The notes beneath the pieces were generated by a model. That model ran no database searches, was not told where the DNA came from, and saw only the letters and a program-made list of their open reading frames with translations. From NCBI GenBank assembly GCA_964570895.1, contig CAZMZD010000004.1, positions 1 through 64,000 on the forward strand: DNA of 64,000 nucleotides, in the 5' to 3' direction. The position numbers and the translations under genes are program-made. Below are positions 1 through 8,483 of this stretch, piece after piece. Origin of the DNA: RGIG1918 sp964570895. GTDB taxonomy: Bacteria; Cyanobacteriota; Vampirovibrionia; Gastranaerophilales; Gastranaerophilaceae. Position 1 is the first letter of the stretch. Every line of letters starts with the position of its first letter.

Positions 1-119
1 TATCCCAATTTTGCGTTAAATTTTGTGTCAATTGTTAAAAACCTCATCATCGAGCCTAGCAACATCGCGCATAAGTCTACTCATGCCTTTAATCTGCTCC
101 GCCGGCGTATTCTCTTGGC

Positions 120-275
120 AAGAATATAGGTTGGGCATACTTGCTGAGCGGCATAATTTTAATCTGTCATCCTGAAAGCGCAGAAAATAAGGTGAGGCCG
201 CAATTTTCAAGCTGTTCAGGATCTTACCGGCATTGCAACAAAAAATTAATTTTGTTCATTTCCTTTTCTTTTCAC
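120..275. repeat. Dispersed intergenic repeat, decayed copy
   Basis: This stretch holds phrases that recur in other gaps: a GTTGGGCATACTTGC phrase also at about 7990, a TTCAGGATCTTACCG phrase like those near 42500 and 59880, and ATTAATTTTGTTCATTTCC, seen again at about 59920. The 3' end of the neighbouring small gene runs into it. A 60-codon frame on the minus strand here is made only of this repeat sequence and I do not call it a gene. Confidence 0.55.
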
Positions 276-587
276 TTTTCTTGAGCTCGCAACCCTTGTT
301 TCAAATTGACTTACTAAATCCAAAAGTTCAGGTGTTAAAATACTATACTCATCAAGAATATCTTTATTACTTACAGCTTTCATAAATTCATTTTGGAGCA
401 TTTCATAGCCCATGCTATTTTCTTTTAAATCTCTTTTTTGAATTTGAATTTTTAAAATCCTAAACAACACATCAACTTTTAAATTATCTATTAAATAAAA
501 TTTGTTGAAATAAAAAAATTTGAAGAAACGTTTACCGTAATTTTTTCCTTCGTTGATGCCCATTTTGAGTAGCTCTATTATTTCCAT
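246..587 (-). CDS. Hypothetical protein, 113 aa
   Basis: I do not recognise this protein. It is lysine-rich with an aromatic patch near residues 20-32 (FFKFFYFNKFY) and no clear signal peptide or membrane segment. The ATG is preceded on the minus strand by AAGGAAA at about 7 bases, a normal ribosome binding site, with a TATAAT on the minus strand (plus positions 619-624) upstream, so expression is plausible. The last codons lie within the dispersed repeat at 190-275, so the C-terminus (KVKRKGNEQN) may have been acquired from repeat DNA. It is the only gene left of the CRISPR array. Confidence 0.55.
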   Translation of the reverse strand: MEIIELLKMGINEGKNYGKRFFKFFYFNKFYLIDNLKVDVLFRILKIQIQKRDLKENSMGYEMLQNEFMKAVSNKDILDEYSILTPELLDLVSQFETRVASSRKVKRKGNEQN

Positions 588-1097
588 AATATTTCCTTTT
601 TGCTTTAAGTTTTTAAATATTATAATAAAATATTTAAAATAAAAGTTAATATATATACCGAGGTTAAACTTTTACAAAAGTTAACATCCCGAGCAAAGCG
701 AATTGTGGCGCGACGCGCCCAATGAGCAAAGCGAGGGCTTTGGTGTGTGAGGCGAAAGCGGGAAAGCGAGGAGCTTTGTCGCAGAGCCGAAACCGTACCC
801 TGCGTGCGAAGGTTTTTCTTTAGCGCGACTGCGCTAGATTTAAACGAGCGAGCCTGTAGGATGTGAGAGTTAGCACAGCGCGGATGACGCGGTGGGCAAA
901 CTCGACACTGGACTACGTACGAGCAAGCAAAAGCTCGGCGAGCACCCCGAGGGCTTTGGTTGCTTCAGTCGTTTGCGAGCATTAGCGAGTAATTACGAAT
1001 AAAGTATGCGCAGATTGCGTAGGAAAATCAAGCTTTGCTTAGATTTTCAAGCAAGCCAGAAGTGTGAGCACATGCACGGCAAACGCGCAAGCGCACA
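588..1097. other. Gene-free, GC-richer repeat region before the CRISPR array
   Basis: Bases 660-1097 are visibly richer in GC than the genes and have many GCGAGC/AGCAAAGCGA-type phrases but no frame I would accept. Bases 820-890 resemble, inverted, 42840-42920 (shared CTCACATCCT, GCGCTAAAGAAAAACC). Bases 958-1085 are an inverted near-copy of 60307-60433. This DNA directly abuts the first CRISPR repeat, so it occupies the leader position if the array is read rightward. Confidence 0.6.
958..1085 (+). repeat. Long dispersed repeat, left copy (inverted relative to 60307-60433)
   Basis: Read on the plus strand, these 128 bases match the minus strand of 60307-60433 over almost their full length, with only a handful of differences. 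Shared phrases include TTACGAATAAAGTATGCGCA and CAAGCCAGAAGTGTGAGCAC. No coding frame or transposase is evident. It ends 12 bases before the first CRISPR repeat. Confidence 0.85.
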
Positions 1098-2651
1098 GCT
1101 ATAGTTTCCTTTCAAAAGAATTTATTGTATAATCATTTAAATAAAAAAGGCGGATGTGGCGCAGCTATAGTTTCCTTTCAAAAGAATTTATTGTATAATA
1201 CTTGCTGAAGCTATTGAATGTGTATCGAGGCTATAGTTTCCTTTCAAAAGAATTTATTGTATAATTTCACAAGTTATTTATGAAAATGTAGGAAGGCTAT
1301 AGTTTCCTTTCAAAAGAATTTATTGTATAATGTGAACGGGGTAAATTTCACAGGGATTTATGCTATAGTTTCCTTTCAAAAGAATTTATTGTATAATAAT
1401 TTTGCCTCAAATTTAAAACATAGAAAGGCTATAGTTTCCTTTCAAAAGAATTTATTGTATAATCAAGAGCGGGAGCAGGGAGACCAAAAGGAAGCTATAG
1501 TTTCCTTTCAAAAGAATTTATTGTATAATTTGAACAGTATCCTACATTTTTAGAAAAATGCTATAGTTTCCTTTCAAAAGAATTTATTGTATAATATTGC
1601 GCGCGCGTTATTGCTGCGAAATAAGGCTATAGTTTCCTTTCAAAAGAATTTATTGTATAATTGGCGTATTGCAATAACATTGCCATTTGCGGCTATAGTT
1701 TCCTTTCAAAAGAATTTATTGTATAATGTTGAAAGCGCTATTGCAAAAGAATTAACAGCTATAGTTTCCTTTCAAAAGAATTTATTGTATAATTTTTTAA
1801 TCTTTTCTTGGATTATTCGGGTAGCTATAGTTTCCTTTCAAAAGAATTTATTGTATAATTCCGGATTGTTTTTTAAATACGTTGAGGCAGCTATAGTTTC
1901 CTTTCAAAAGAATTTATTGTATAATGAATGTAGGAGAAAGTGTAGATAATAATGCGCTATAGTTTCCTTTCAAAAGAATTTATTGTATAATTATTATGTC
2001 TAAAAATCAAACACTTGATGTGCTATAGTTTCCTTTCAAAAGAATTTATTGTATAATGAACGGGGCGAATTTAATCTGCTTATACCAGCTATAGTTTCCT
2101 TTCAAAAGAATTTATTGTATAATAGGGTGAATGGGGCAAGTAAATAAAAAAGCGCTATAGTTTCCTTTCAAAAGAATTTATTGTATAATTGTTCAAGAGT
2201 TAATTAAACCGGTGCAATCGCTATAGTTTCCTTTCAAAAGAATTTATTGTATAATTTCGAAATTATCAACAAAGCAAAGGAAGAGGCTATAGTTTCCTTT
2301 CAAAAGAATTTATTGTATAATTTTCAGACCAACTTATTGAAAATGGAATTAGCTATAGTTTCCTTTCAAAAGAATTTATTGTATAATATAATTAATGAAA
2401 TTATAAAAAAGGGGAAAGCTATAGTTTCCTTTCAAAAGAATTTATTGTATAATACAAGTCTATTTCATAATCGTAATTGTGCTGCTATAGTTTCCTTTCA
2501 AAAGAATTTATTGTATAATAATGATTGTAAAACTTGAATGGATAGATATGCTATAGTTTCCTTTCAAAAGAATTTATTGTATAATGTACCTCAATATGAT
2601 TGCTATGGGAATAAAGCTATAGTTTCCTTTCAAAAGAATTTATTGTATAAT
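1098..2651 (+). CRISPR. Type II-C CRISPR array, 24 repeats and 23 spacers
   Basis: The 36-base repeat begins GCTATAGTTTCCTTTC and ends TTTATTGTATAAT. Repeat starts fall every 66 bases from 1098 to 2616, so every spacer is 30 bases. The copies I checked, including first and last, are identical, with no degenerate end repeat. Transcription is rightward: the tracrRNA anti-repeat pairs with this strand and a rho-independent terminator follows the last repeat. The array therefore converges on the cas operon, as in Neisseria. Each repeat ends in a perfect TATAAT, so each may carry its own promoter. Frames reading through the array (1323-1553, 1587-1949, 2247-2537) only reflect repeat periodicity. 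Confidence 0.98.
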
Positions 2652-2697
2652 GCCAACTCCCAAGACCTAGACAAATCAAGGGAAGCTGGCATTTTTT
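2652..2697 (+). terminator. Rho-independent terminator of the CRISPR array
   Basis: An imperfect stem (GCCAACTCCC with GGGAAGCTGGC) is followed by ATTTTTTATT on the plus strand. The T run is on the array side, so it ends rightward transcription just before the cas2 stop codon and supports rightward reading of the array. Confidence 0.75.
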
Positions 2698-2708
2698 ATT
2701 AAAAATTT

Positions 2709-3041
2709 TTAAAACAAAACCAGCTGCAATGCACCAATAGTTTCTTCTTTTTTTGGCATACCAACTAAAAATTGCATATTCCCATACTGTTTTTCCGTAA
2801 CCTGTAAAATTCTTATGTTCCCTTTTGGGGGAAGAACTTGTTTTATTCTTCTAATCTCTCTTTCAACAATATCTTGCCCTCTGCAAACCCTACAATAAAC
2901 AGAAAACTGCAACATCATAAAGCCCTCGTCCAACAAATCTTTTCTAAAACGTGTCGCAATTTTACGTTCTTCCTTTTTTGAAACAGGCAAATCAAAAAAC
3001 ACAAATAATCTCATAAAAATATCATCACCCTTAACACTCAT
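2709..3041 (-). CDS. cas2: CRISPR-associated endoribonuclease-fold protein Cas2
   Basis: Cas2 forms the adaptation complex with Cas1 that inserts new spacers. The protein has the typical ferredoxin-like core start (MRLFVFFDLPV) and is 110 aa, close to the usual 95-110. Its ATG overlaps the cas1 stop as TAATG, which suggests translational coupling. A second in-frame ATG nine codons later matches where many Cas2 proteins begin, so the first nine residues are uncertain. It is the last gene of the cas9-cas1-cas2 operon and faces the array across a terminator. No csn2 or cas4 follows, which makes the system type II-C. Confidence 0.95.
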   Translation of the reverse strand: MSVKGDDIFMRLFVFFDLPVSKKEERKIATRFRKDLLDEGFMMLQFSVYCRVCRGQDIVEREIRRIKQVLPPKGNIRILQVTEKQYGNMQFLVGMPKKEETIGALQLVLF

Positions 3042-3925
3042 TAAGCACCTATAAATTCAGGTAATTCCAAATATTTCACATCTTTTTCCAAAATTGCCTT
3101 TACAAAAGTTTTACAAACATTTTCACAAGCATTTTGAATTGTAATTAATTCATTTTTATATTCACATTGATAAGTCAAAACCCCAAGCAAATAGGCTTTA
3201 TTTTCTTTAGTTAATTCAATTTCGTCGCTAAAATCCATCATGCAAACAAGAAAATCGACAAAAGGCCTAAAGGGTTCAATCAAATCTTCTGTTAAATTAA
3301 ACGGGTTTAATTCATTGCAGTGATGAACCCCAAAACAAGGCACAAGCCCGCTTGCCGCGATGTATTTTGAAATTGTGCCCCTAACTATTGCATAACCATA
3401 ATCAAGGGCTAGATTATATCTGCCGCCTTTATGACGTTTGAAATTATAAAAAAGCATTTGCCAATATTTTTTTGAAACTTGCGCTTCGATATTTTTAGTG
3501 TCGCCTGAGTTGACCTGTTTTATGAAATAATCCAACGTATCATCTTGAAAGAATAATTTAATAACTGCGGATTGATTTTTGATTTTCTGCTTTATTATTT
3601 TTTGCCAAAGTTGTTTTTTAAGAGCTTCTTTTATTCCAATATGCGCAAAAGCAATTTTTGTGTTCCTGCTATGTTGATAAAACGGAGTTAAAATTCCGCT
3701 TGGCTTGTGTTTATCATCACATGTGAAAACGGTTATTGCAAATTGCGAACACAAATTTAGAAAGTAATTCGACAACCTTATTTGTGGATTATCAAGAATT
3801 ATTGTTCCAATATCTTCCATTGGAATTGAAATTGTTTCATCGTTATCGATTGATTCATATTGGAGCTGGCGGTTTTTAATTCTTAATTTACAAGGTTTAG
3901 AAAATAATATAGTTTTCCAACTCAT
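3041..3925 (-). CDS. cas1: CRISPR-associated integrase Cas1 (type II)
   Basis: Cas1 is the metal-dependent integrase that joins protospacers to the leader-proximal repeat. The 294 aa length and the start MSWKTILFSKPCKLRIKN fit type II Cas1. Features in order are an N-terminal beta domain with the family's SIPMEDIGTIILDN region and a C-terminal helical domain with the metal-site stretches LVPCFGVHHCNELNPFNL and DLIEPFRPFVD. The ATG overlaps the cas9 stop by one base (TAATG) and the cas2 ATG overlaps this stop the same way, so the three genes form one coupled operon. Nothing looks truncated, so adaptation is probably functional. Confidence 0.97.
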   Translation of the reverse strand: MSWKTILFSKPCKLRIKNRQLQYESIDNDETISIPMEDIGTIILDNPQIRLSNYFLNLCSQFAITVFTCDDKHKPSGILTPFYQHSRNTKIAFAHIGIKEALKKQLWQKIIKQKIKNQSAVIKLFFQDDTLDYFIKQVNSGDTKNIEAQVSKKYWQMLFYNFKRHKGGRYNLALDYGYAIVRGTISKYIAASGLVPCFGVHHCNELNPFNLTEDLIEPFRPFVDFLVCMMDFSDEIELTKENKAYLLGVLTYQCEYKNELITIQNACENVCKTFVKAILEKDVKYLELPEFIGA

Positions 3926-6900
3926 TATTTAGTTCTCTTTTTTGTGTTTTTAAGTTTAATTCCTTGCCTTTTCTCCTTTTTAACTTCATAATAATTACCC
4001 AAAACATCTACTTGATATTTTTTGAAAGAATATAAAGTTTTTGCACCTATACCATCTCCTTTAAAAACATTGTTTTTATCATGAGCTTCAAGATTTATGG
4101 CACCCGTGCCACTATGCGTGCTTACATAATAGGCGAAAATTTCATCTTCTGTTTTGCCTGTTTTATTAATTGATATAAGAGTGTCCCTATATAGTGAAAA
4201 CTTAAACTCGTAACTTCCATCTAACTCTATCCAGCCGTCTTTACCTCTTGCTATTGCTTTATTTGGCAAAATTCCATTTGCAAAATCTGCAACATAAATT
4301 GGAACAAGATAAAATTCTTCTTTTCCTTTTTTATTTTTCTTTGAAAAAACATCAACCCTTGGCATAGAATCATTATCTGCAAAGCCATTATGAACACGAA
4401 TTCCAGATGTTCCATTAGAAATTATTTTAATTGTTTTTATTTGATGAGGCTTAATGCCCGCTTCTTTTTTCACTTCAGAAAGTGGCATATAAACAGGCTC
4501 AGCAAACGCTTTGGCAGGGTTATCATCAAATTGTTCCAAACGTTCTTTTAAAAGGTTGTATATTACAATATTTCTTTCTTTATCAAACATATTTTCTAAA
4601 TCTTTTAATTTGATATTTTGTATTGGGGTTTTTAGAGTTGTAAAACCTTCGTCTAAATGTTTTGGGCTTCTTATCGTGGCTTTATGCATTCCACCGGGGA
4701 TTTTATTCCTCGGGGCTCTGGATACAAAAATTTCTCCCACAGATTTTTCTAAATCCTCTATAAACGTTTCCCAAGGTTTTTTAAAGCGAGGCTTCATGTT
4801 ATTTATAAAATCATAATCTTCTCTTTGAGCAGAAATTGTTGATAAAAATTTCACCATTCCTTTGGTTGAACAAGCGACAATCGTGGCATCTATTGCGTGG
4901 TGCCTATCGTTTTCTTCTCTGATTTTTGTTATCCCCCATTGGTTTCTTAAAAATGCAGTCAAAGAACCGTTCCTTGTTTCAACTTTTGAATTAAGATTTG
5001 CTTGAATATAATCTTTGATAAAAATTGTTATATATCTTGTGTCATTAATGTTTTTGCTTGAAAAGCCTTGATTATCATCTTTTGAATAAGATATTCTTAT
5101 CAAACGATTTGTTTTCGCCTGTCTTAAATTTAACGACCTAACCCAAGCGCAATATTCTTCCCAATTATATTTTTCACCTAGATATTCATAAGGAATTTTA
5201 CTCCCTTTCATTCTATTTTCGTCTGATAAACACAGAACTTTGTTATTTAAGCTATCGTCAAAACATCTTGAATATGGAATTATATGGTCTATATCCGTAT
5301 AATTTTCTTCGCTTAATCGCCTAATATCTATTTGCTTTTTAGAATAAGGGCAAAAACCGCCTTGCTCTTCCCAAAGCCTATATCTTAATAAATTATTTTT
5401 AGAATCAGGGTTTACACCATTTTCAATACACCTTTGGCGAGCAAGCTCTTTTTCTTTTTGAAAATTTTCTTGCCCGCTTTTTATTTTGTTTCTCTCTTCT
5501 GCGGATTTGCCTAAATCTCTAGCTGTTTCGATAATAATTCTATCAAATTCGCCATATTCGCGAATTAGAGCATTAACCACTTTTCTTGTTTGAGAAATAG
5601 CTCTATTCACAACAGGGTTTGTGGTTTGCTCTGAAAAGTCAAGATCCGGCAAAAATTTTGAACCTTTTGTTTCTATAGTGTTTTTAAAATCATAGCCGGC
5701 TTCAGCGCAAGCTTCATTATATTTTAAGCCCTTTAGCATATATGGGATTATTTTGCGCATAGCTTTAATTGAAAGATGCATAACTTTGCTTGCGGATAAA
5801 TCTTTCACGCAATCTATAATTTCTTGCGAAACGCCTTTTCCTAACAACCTTTTTTGTATTGAGTCATCTGATTTTTCATAGGTTAGCGCAATTGCAATTT
5901 CATCAAACAACTCATCTTGATTTTCGATTTTATTTAAAAAATCTTCTCCCAATTTGTTTTTGATTGCTTTTTCAAATTCATGATATTTTTTTAATTCAAT
6001 TAAAGTTGCGTCTTCCGGATTTATTTCAACAAGCTCGCCCGTTTTCTTGTCTTTTATTCTTTTGCCATATTGCAACCCTTTAAAAAGAATTGCATCAGGC
6101 AAATCTAATTCTTTGCGCGCTTGTTTATAAGACAACTTGCTTTTTTGATGAGCAGATTTCAACAAAATTTCAATTTGTTCTTCATTTAAGTCCAAAGTTA
6201 TTCCATCGCAAGTTATAAGTTTTGTATTTACAAGCTTTTGCACTGCAACAAAAACTTCTGCCGTGTATGACGCTTTTGGAGCTCTTTTTTCTTCTTTTTC
6301 AAATTGACAAGTGCCAACCATACTTTCCATTGATTGAAGAGGCTTTTGGTAAAAAGCAATTCGCAAATATTCATTTTCAAAATTAATGTTTGCAAATTCT
6401 GCGCCAAAACTTCTTTGCTTTTCAAATATTATTTTAATTTCTTCTTCAAGTAAATCCCTTGAAATCGAATTTTTATAATCATCTCTTTTGTTTCTTTTTG
6501 CATCATGTTCATACACCGTGGCAAACATTTCGCCAATTGTTTGAAAATTACTTTCTTCAAATCTCGCCTTATTTTCGCCTATACTTTTTAGCAAATTTCC
6601 TTCTCTTTTGGCTTCTTCACTCTTTCTTATTGACTTAAAGCCTCTTCTTTTTGCTATTTGGTGCAAAACTCTATAAAATTCTTCTAACGTTAATTTTCTT
6701 GATAATGCTTCTTTTCGCAATTCCCAAGTGTCAATTTTGTTTTTGTTACCGCAGAATAAATTCTCAATTTCATTTTCTGTTAGATATCCGCTCGAGATAA
6801 ATAATTGTTTAATTGCTCGCAACCTGTAGGAACGTCTTGCCAAACGACGCCTTGCACCGCGGTATTCCCTACGTTCTGCATTTAGAGGAGCTTTTGTTTT

Positions 6901-7029
6901 TGCCACTTCACATGCGTCAAAAACCCTAACACCTGTTTTTAAAATTTCACCACTATAATTTTCATCATCATATTCAACAACTGAATAACCAACTGAAGCA
7001 ATGCCTATGTCCAAACCTAAAATCTTCAT
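3925..7029 (-). CDS. cas9: RNA-guided DNA endonuclease Cas9, type II-C
   Basis: Cas9 cuts DNA matching the crRNA guide, using RuvC and HNH nuclease domains with tracrRNA. At 1034 aa it is a compact II-C form. Visible in order: RuvC-I LGLDIGIASVG with Asp7; arginine-rich bridge helix at about 50-75; RuvC-II IIIETARDLGK with Glu501; HNH YTDIDHIIPYSRCFDDS with Asp581/His582 and Asn605; RuvC-III HHAIDA with His711 and Asp714; then a roughly 300-residue C-terminal region that should hold the PAM-interacting part. All catalytic residues are present, so it should be active. AAGGAG precedes the ATG. A diverging tracrRNA gene lies directly behind the start. The PAM cannot be read from sequence alone. 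Confidence 0.98.
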   Translation of the reverse strand: MKILGLDIGIASVGYSVVEYDDENYSGEILKTGVRVFDACEVAKTKAPLNAERREYRGARRRLARRSYRLRAIKQLFISSGYLTENEIENLFCGNKNKIDTWELRKEALSRKLTLEEFYRVLHQIAKRRGFKSIRKSEEAKREGNLLKSIGENKARFEESNFQTIGEMFATVYEHDAKRNKRDDYKNSISRDLLEEEIKIIFEKQRSFGAEFANINFENEYLRIAFYQKPLQSMESMVGTCQFEKEEKRAPKASYTAEVFVAVQKLVNTKLITCDGITLDLNEEQIEILLKSAHQKSKLSYKQARKELDLPDAILFKGLQYGKRIKDKKTGELVEINPEDATLIELKKYHEFEKAIKNKLGEDFLNKIENQDELFDEIAIALTYEKSDDSIQKRLLGKGVSQEIIDCVKDLSASKVMHLSIKAMRKIIPYMLKGLKYNEACAEAGYDFKNTIETKGSKFLPDLDFSEQTTNPVVNRAISQTRKVVNALIREYGEFDRIIIETARDLGKSAEERNKIKSGQENFQKEKELARQRCIENGVNPDSKNNLLRYRLWEEQGGFCPYSKKQIDIRRLSEENYTDIDHIIPYSRCFDDSLNNKVLCLSDENRMKGSKIPYEYLGEKYNWEEYCAWVRSLNLRQAKTNRLIRISYSKDDNQGFSSKNINDTRYITIFIKDYIQANLNSKVETRNGSLTAFLRNQWGITKIREENDRHHAIDATIVACSTKGMVKFLSTISAQREDYDFINNMKPRFKKPWETFIEDLEKSVGEIFVSRAPRNKIPGGMHKATIRSPKHLDEGFTTLKTPIQNIKLKDLENMFDKERNIVIYNLLKERLEQFDDNPAKAFAEPVYMPLSEVKKEAGIKPHQIKTIKIISNGTSGIRVHNGFADNDSMPRVDVFSKKNKKGKEEFYLVPIYVADFANGILPNKAIARGKDGWIELDGSYEFKFSLYRDTLISINKTGKTEDEIFAYYVSTHSGTGAINLEAHDKNNVFKGDGIGAKTLYSFKKYQVDVLGNYYEVKKEKRQGIKLKNTKKRTK

Positions 7030-7046
7030 TCATAACTCCTTAACAA

Positions 7047-7075
7047 TTGACGTAAAAAACGTTATATGCTACTAT
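7047..7075 (+). promoter_or_regulatory. Promoter of tracrRNA
   Basis: TTGACG (7047-7052) and TACTAT (7070-7075) are separated by exactly 17 bases on the plus strand. Predicted transcription starts at about 7082, inside the first bases of the anti-repeat. Confidence 0.8.
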
Positions 7076-7081
7076 TCTAGT

Positions 7082-7180
7082 ATACAATATATTCTTTTGA
7101 AACGTTACTATAGTAAGAATTTTTTCGAAAAGTTCTAACGGATATGTCGCAAGATGTATCCGTTATCTTTTTCTTGCGAT
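7082..7180 (+). ncRNA. tracrRNA of the type II-C system
   Basis: Bases 7079-7114 match the reverse complement of the CRISPR repeat at about 30 of 36 positions, with the mismatches clustered (GGAAA against CGTTA), as expected for a bulged crRNA-tracrRNA duplex. Downstream are a hairpin at 7116-7136 (AGAA with TTCT around TTTTCGAAAA) and a perfect 8-base-pair stem at 7137-7144/7157-7164 (AACGGATA with TATCCGTT) followed by ATCTTTTTCTT. The strand follows from these hairpins, the terminator-like T run and the promoter at 7047-7075. The loop bases TCGCAAGA (7147-7154) are exactly complementary to TCTTGCGA (7172-7179), so the 3' end may form a pseudoknot or extend slightly past the T run. Confidence 0.88.
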
Positions 7181-7389
7181 ACAACGTACTGCAACCATTA
7201 TAACTGCTTACTCTGTCAAATACGGTCGTATGTTATATTTTAATTTTTGTGGAATTTAAGGCTAAAAAATTGGGTCAGCGGTTTTGGGAAATGTTCGCCG
7301 GATATTCAATATAGCAAAATTGCGCGAGGGCTCTTCTGTCAGAAAAACTATGCGGGGCACTACCCGCCCGATGCAATGCGAAATGCCCC

Positions 7390-7821
7390 TTACTCCCACT
7401 CTTTTCTATCTTGCATTTTAATTTCATATTGCATTGCGATTTTGTTTAAAATTTCTGTGTTTAATATTCCAAAAACAAACCCGAGGGTCACCGCGTTTGT
7501 TCTGCATTTTGCGCTTAATTTCCTGAATGTTTCCTCAAGCGTTTTCTTAACCGTGCTCTCTGAAATGAAGAGCACTTTGCTTATTCTGCTGTTACTCAAC
7601 CCATGTGCGCAGAGGGATAGGCATTCCAATTGCCTTTTGCTTAGCAGCTTTATATCTTTTTTGCTTGTGAAACAAAGTTCAAATTCTTTATGCTCTTCTT
7701 GCTGCAATGTGTTTTCAGTTTTATTTTGCAGTGCGGTTTTTGCTTCCCCCTGCACCACAATTCCTGCTCCATTTTGTACCATAATCCCCGCTCTATCTTG
7801 CGCCACAATTTTATTTTCCAT
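7390..7821 (-). CDS. LuxR/GerE-type helix-turn-helix regulator, orphan
   Basis: The C-terminal half (about residues 58-120) is a GerE/LuxR DNA-binding domain: LSKRQLECLSLCAHGLSN, then ISESTVKKTLEE, the usual turn and recognition helix. There is no receiver domain. Instead residues 6-45 are five imperfect 8-residue repeats (VAQDRAGI, MVQNGAGI, VVQGEAKT, ALQNKTEN, TLQQEEHK) with Gln at the third position, so this part came from a 24-base minisatellite. AAGGAAG lies about 15 bases before the ATG, which is rather far. The plus-strand frame over the same bases (7247-7876) is cysteine- and serine-rich and looks like a shadow. Target genes are unknown; it sits next to cas9 but no link is shown. Confidence 0.75.
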   Translation of the reverse strand: MENKIVAQDRAGIMVQNGAGIVVQGEAKTALQNKTENTLQQEEHKEFELCFTSKKDIKLLSKRQLECLSLCAHGLSNSRISKVLFISESTVKKTLEETFRKLSAKCRTNAVTLGFVFGILNTEILNKIAMQYEIKMQDRKEWE

Positions 7822-8399
7822 ATCTAAACTTCACACTTCCTTTTTCGAATGTTCATTACAAAAATATGATAGATAATAAAGGGTTAAAAAGATATTGCCC
7901 ACGTGGGTAGTATTTTTGAAAAATGCGCACGGAATAATTTTGTTTTTGAGCCGTAGGATGCGTTTATACGCACCTTAATTGCGTCAAGCACGTAGGTTGG
8001 GCATACTTGCCCAACAGTATGATTTTAATCTGCCATACCGAACAACCGGCACGCATAGACTCAGAAGGCTCATTCTCCGTCTGTATGCACTAATAATTTG
8101 TCAGGCAGTGCCTGACCTACAAGCTCAACGTTGTTCGTTGCGCTTCTAAGTTCGACTCCGCTTAATATGTTTAAAAAATAAAAAATGCTTTAACCCACTC
8201 TGCCGAAGAAAATGCGAACCGTTGAGCATTTTCTGAGAGGTAAGAACCGGCACAGGTTCGACTCCGCTTAATATGTTTAAAAAATAAAAAATGCCCAAGG
8301 CCACTCTGCCGAAGAAAAGTTGACTAAATGTCAAGTTTTCTGAGAGGTAAGAACCGGCACAGGTTCGACTCCGCCTAATATGTTTTAAAAAATAAAAAA
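7822..8399. other. Gene-free region with palindromic repeats and tRNA-derived tandem repeats
   Basis: Bases 7950-8120 hold three palindromic phrases found in other gaps: GCGTTTATACGC, GTTGGGCATACTTGCCCAAC and GTCAGGCAGTGCCTGAC (8100-8116). Bases 8151-8399 are the tandem units downstream of the tRNA gene. I see no frame worth calling; the 114-codon minus frame 8146-8490 runs through the tRNA and its copies. Confidence 0.6.
8151..8399 (-). repeat. Tandem units of about 106 bases built from tRNA-Leu 3'-end sequence
   Basis: TTCGACTCCGC recurs at 8151, 8257 and 8364, giving units of 106 and 107 bases. Each unit has an AATATGTTT(T)AAAAAATAAA tract and a GCCGAAGAAAA..TTTTCTGAGAGGTAAGAACC segment; the later units also repeat the last bases of the tRNA plus its T-rich tail (GGCCTTGGGCATTTTTTATT on the minus strand). 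The T-arm sequence GGTTCGACTCCG appears inverted relative to the real tRNA, so a strong hairpin could form between the tRNA T-arm and the first unit. Confidence 0.75.
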
Positions 8400-8483
8400 T
8401 GCCCAAGGCCGGAGTCGAACCGGCACGTTGTTGCCAACACCAGATTTTGAGTCTGGCACGTCTACCAATTTCATCACTTGGGC
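8400..8483 (-). tRNA. tRNA-Leu (anticodon CAA)
   Basis: On the minus strand the sequence starts GCCCAAGTGATGAAATTGG and ends GGTTCGACTCCGGCCTTGGGCA. The acceptor stem GCCCAAG/CTTGGGC pairs fully with A as discriminator. The anticodon stem CCAGA/TCTGG encloses CTCAAAA, so the anticodon is CAA and reads UUG. A long variable arm (TGTTGGCAACAACG) marks a class II tRNA, as expected for leucine. CCA is not encoded. The gene is followed by TTTTTTATTTTTT, a plausible terminator tract. Fragments of its own sequence flank it on both sides. Confidence 0.96.

Noticed and set aside
28..210. 60-codon minus-strand frame at the left edge
   Set aside because: Composed of dispersed intergenic repeat sequence also seen near 7990; no ribosome site.
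1323..2537. Open frames of 76-120 codons with a repeated AIVSFQKNLLYN motif
   Set aside because: They are the CRISPR repeat read in one frame; 66-base periodicity makes them stay open. Not proteins.
1000..7180. CRISPR type II-A or II-B assignment
   Set aside because: No csn2 or cas4 follows cas2, and Cas9 is of the compact II-C size with the array convergent on the cas genes.
7247..7876. 209-codon plus-strand frame over the LuxR gene
   Set aside because: Its composition is a mirror of the opposite strand, and the minus frame has a clear GerE domain.
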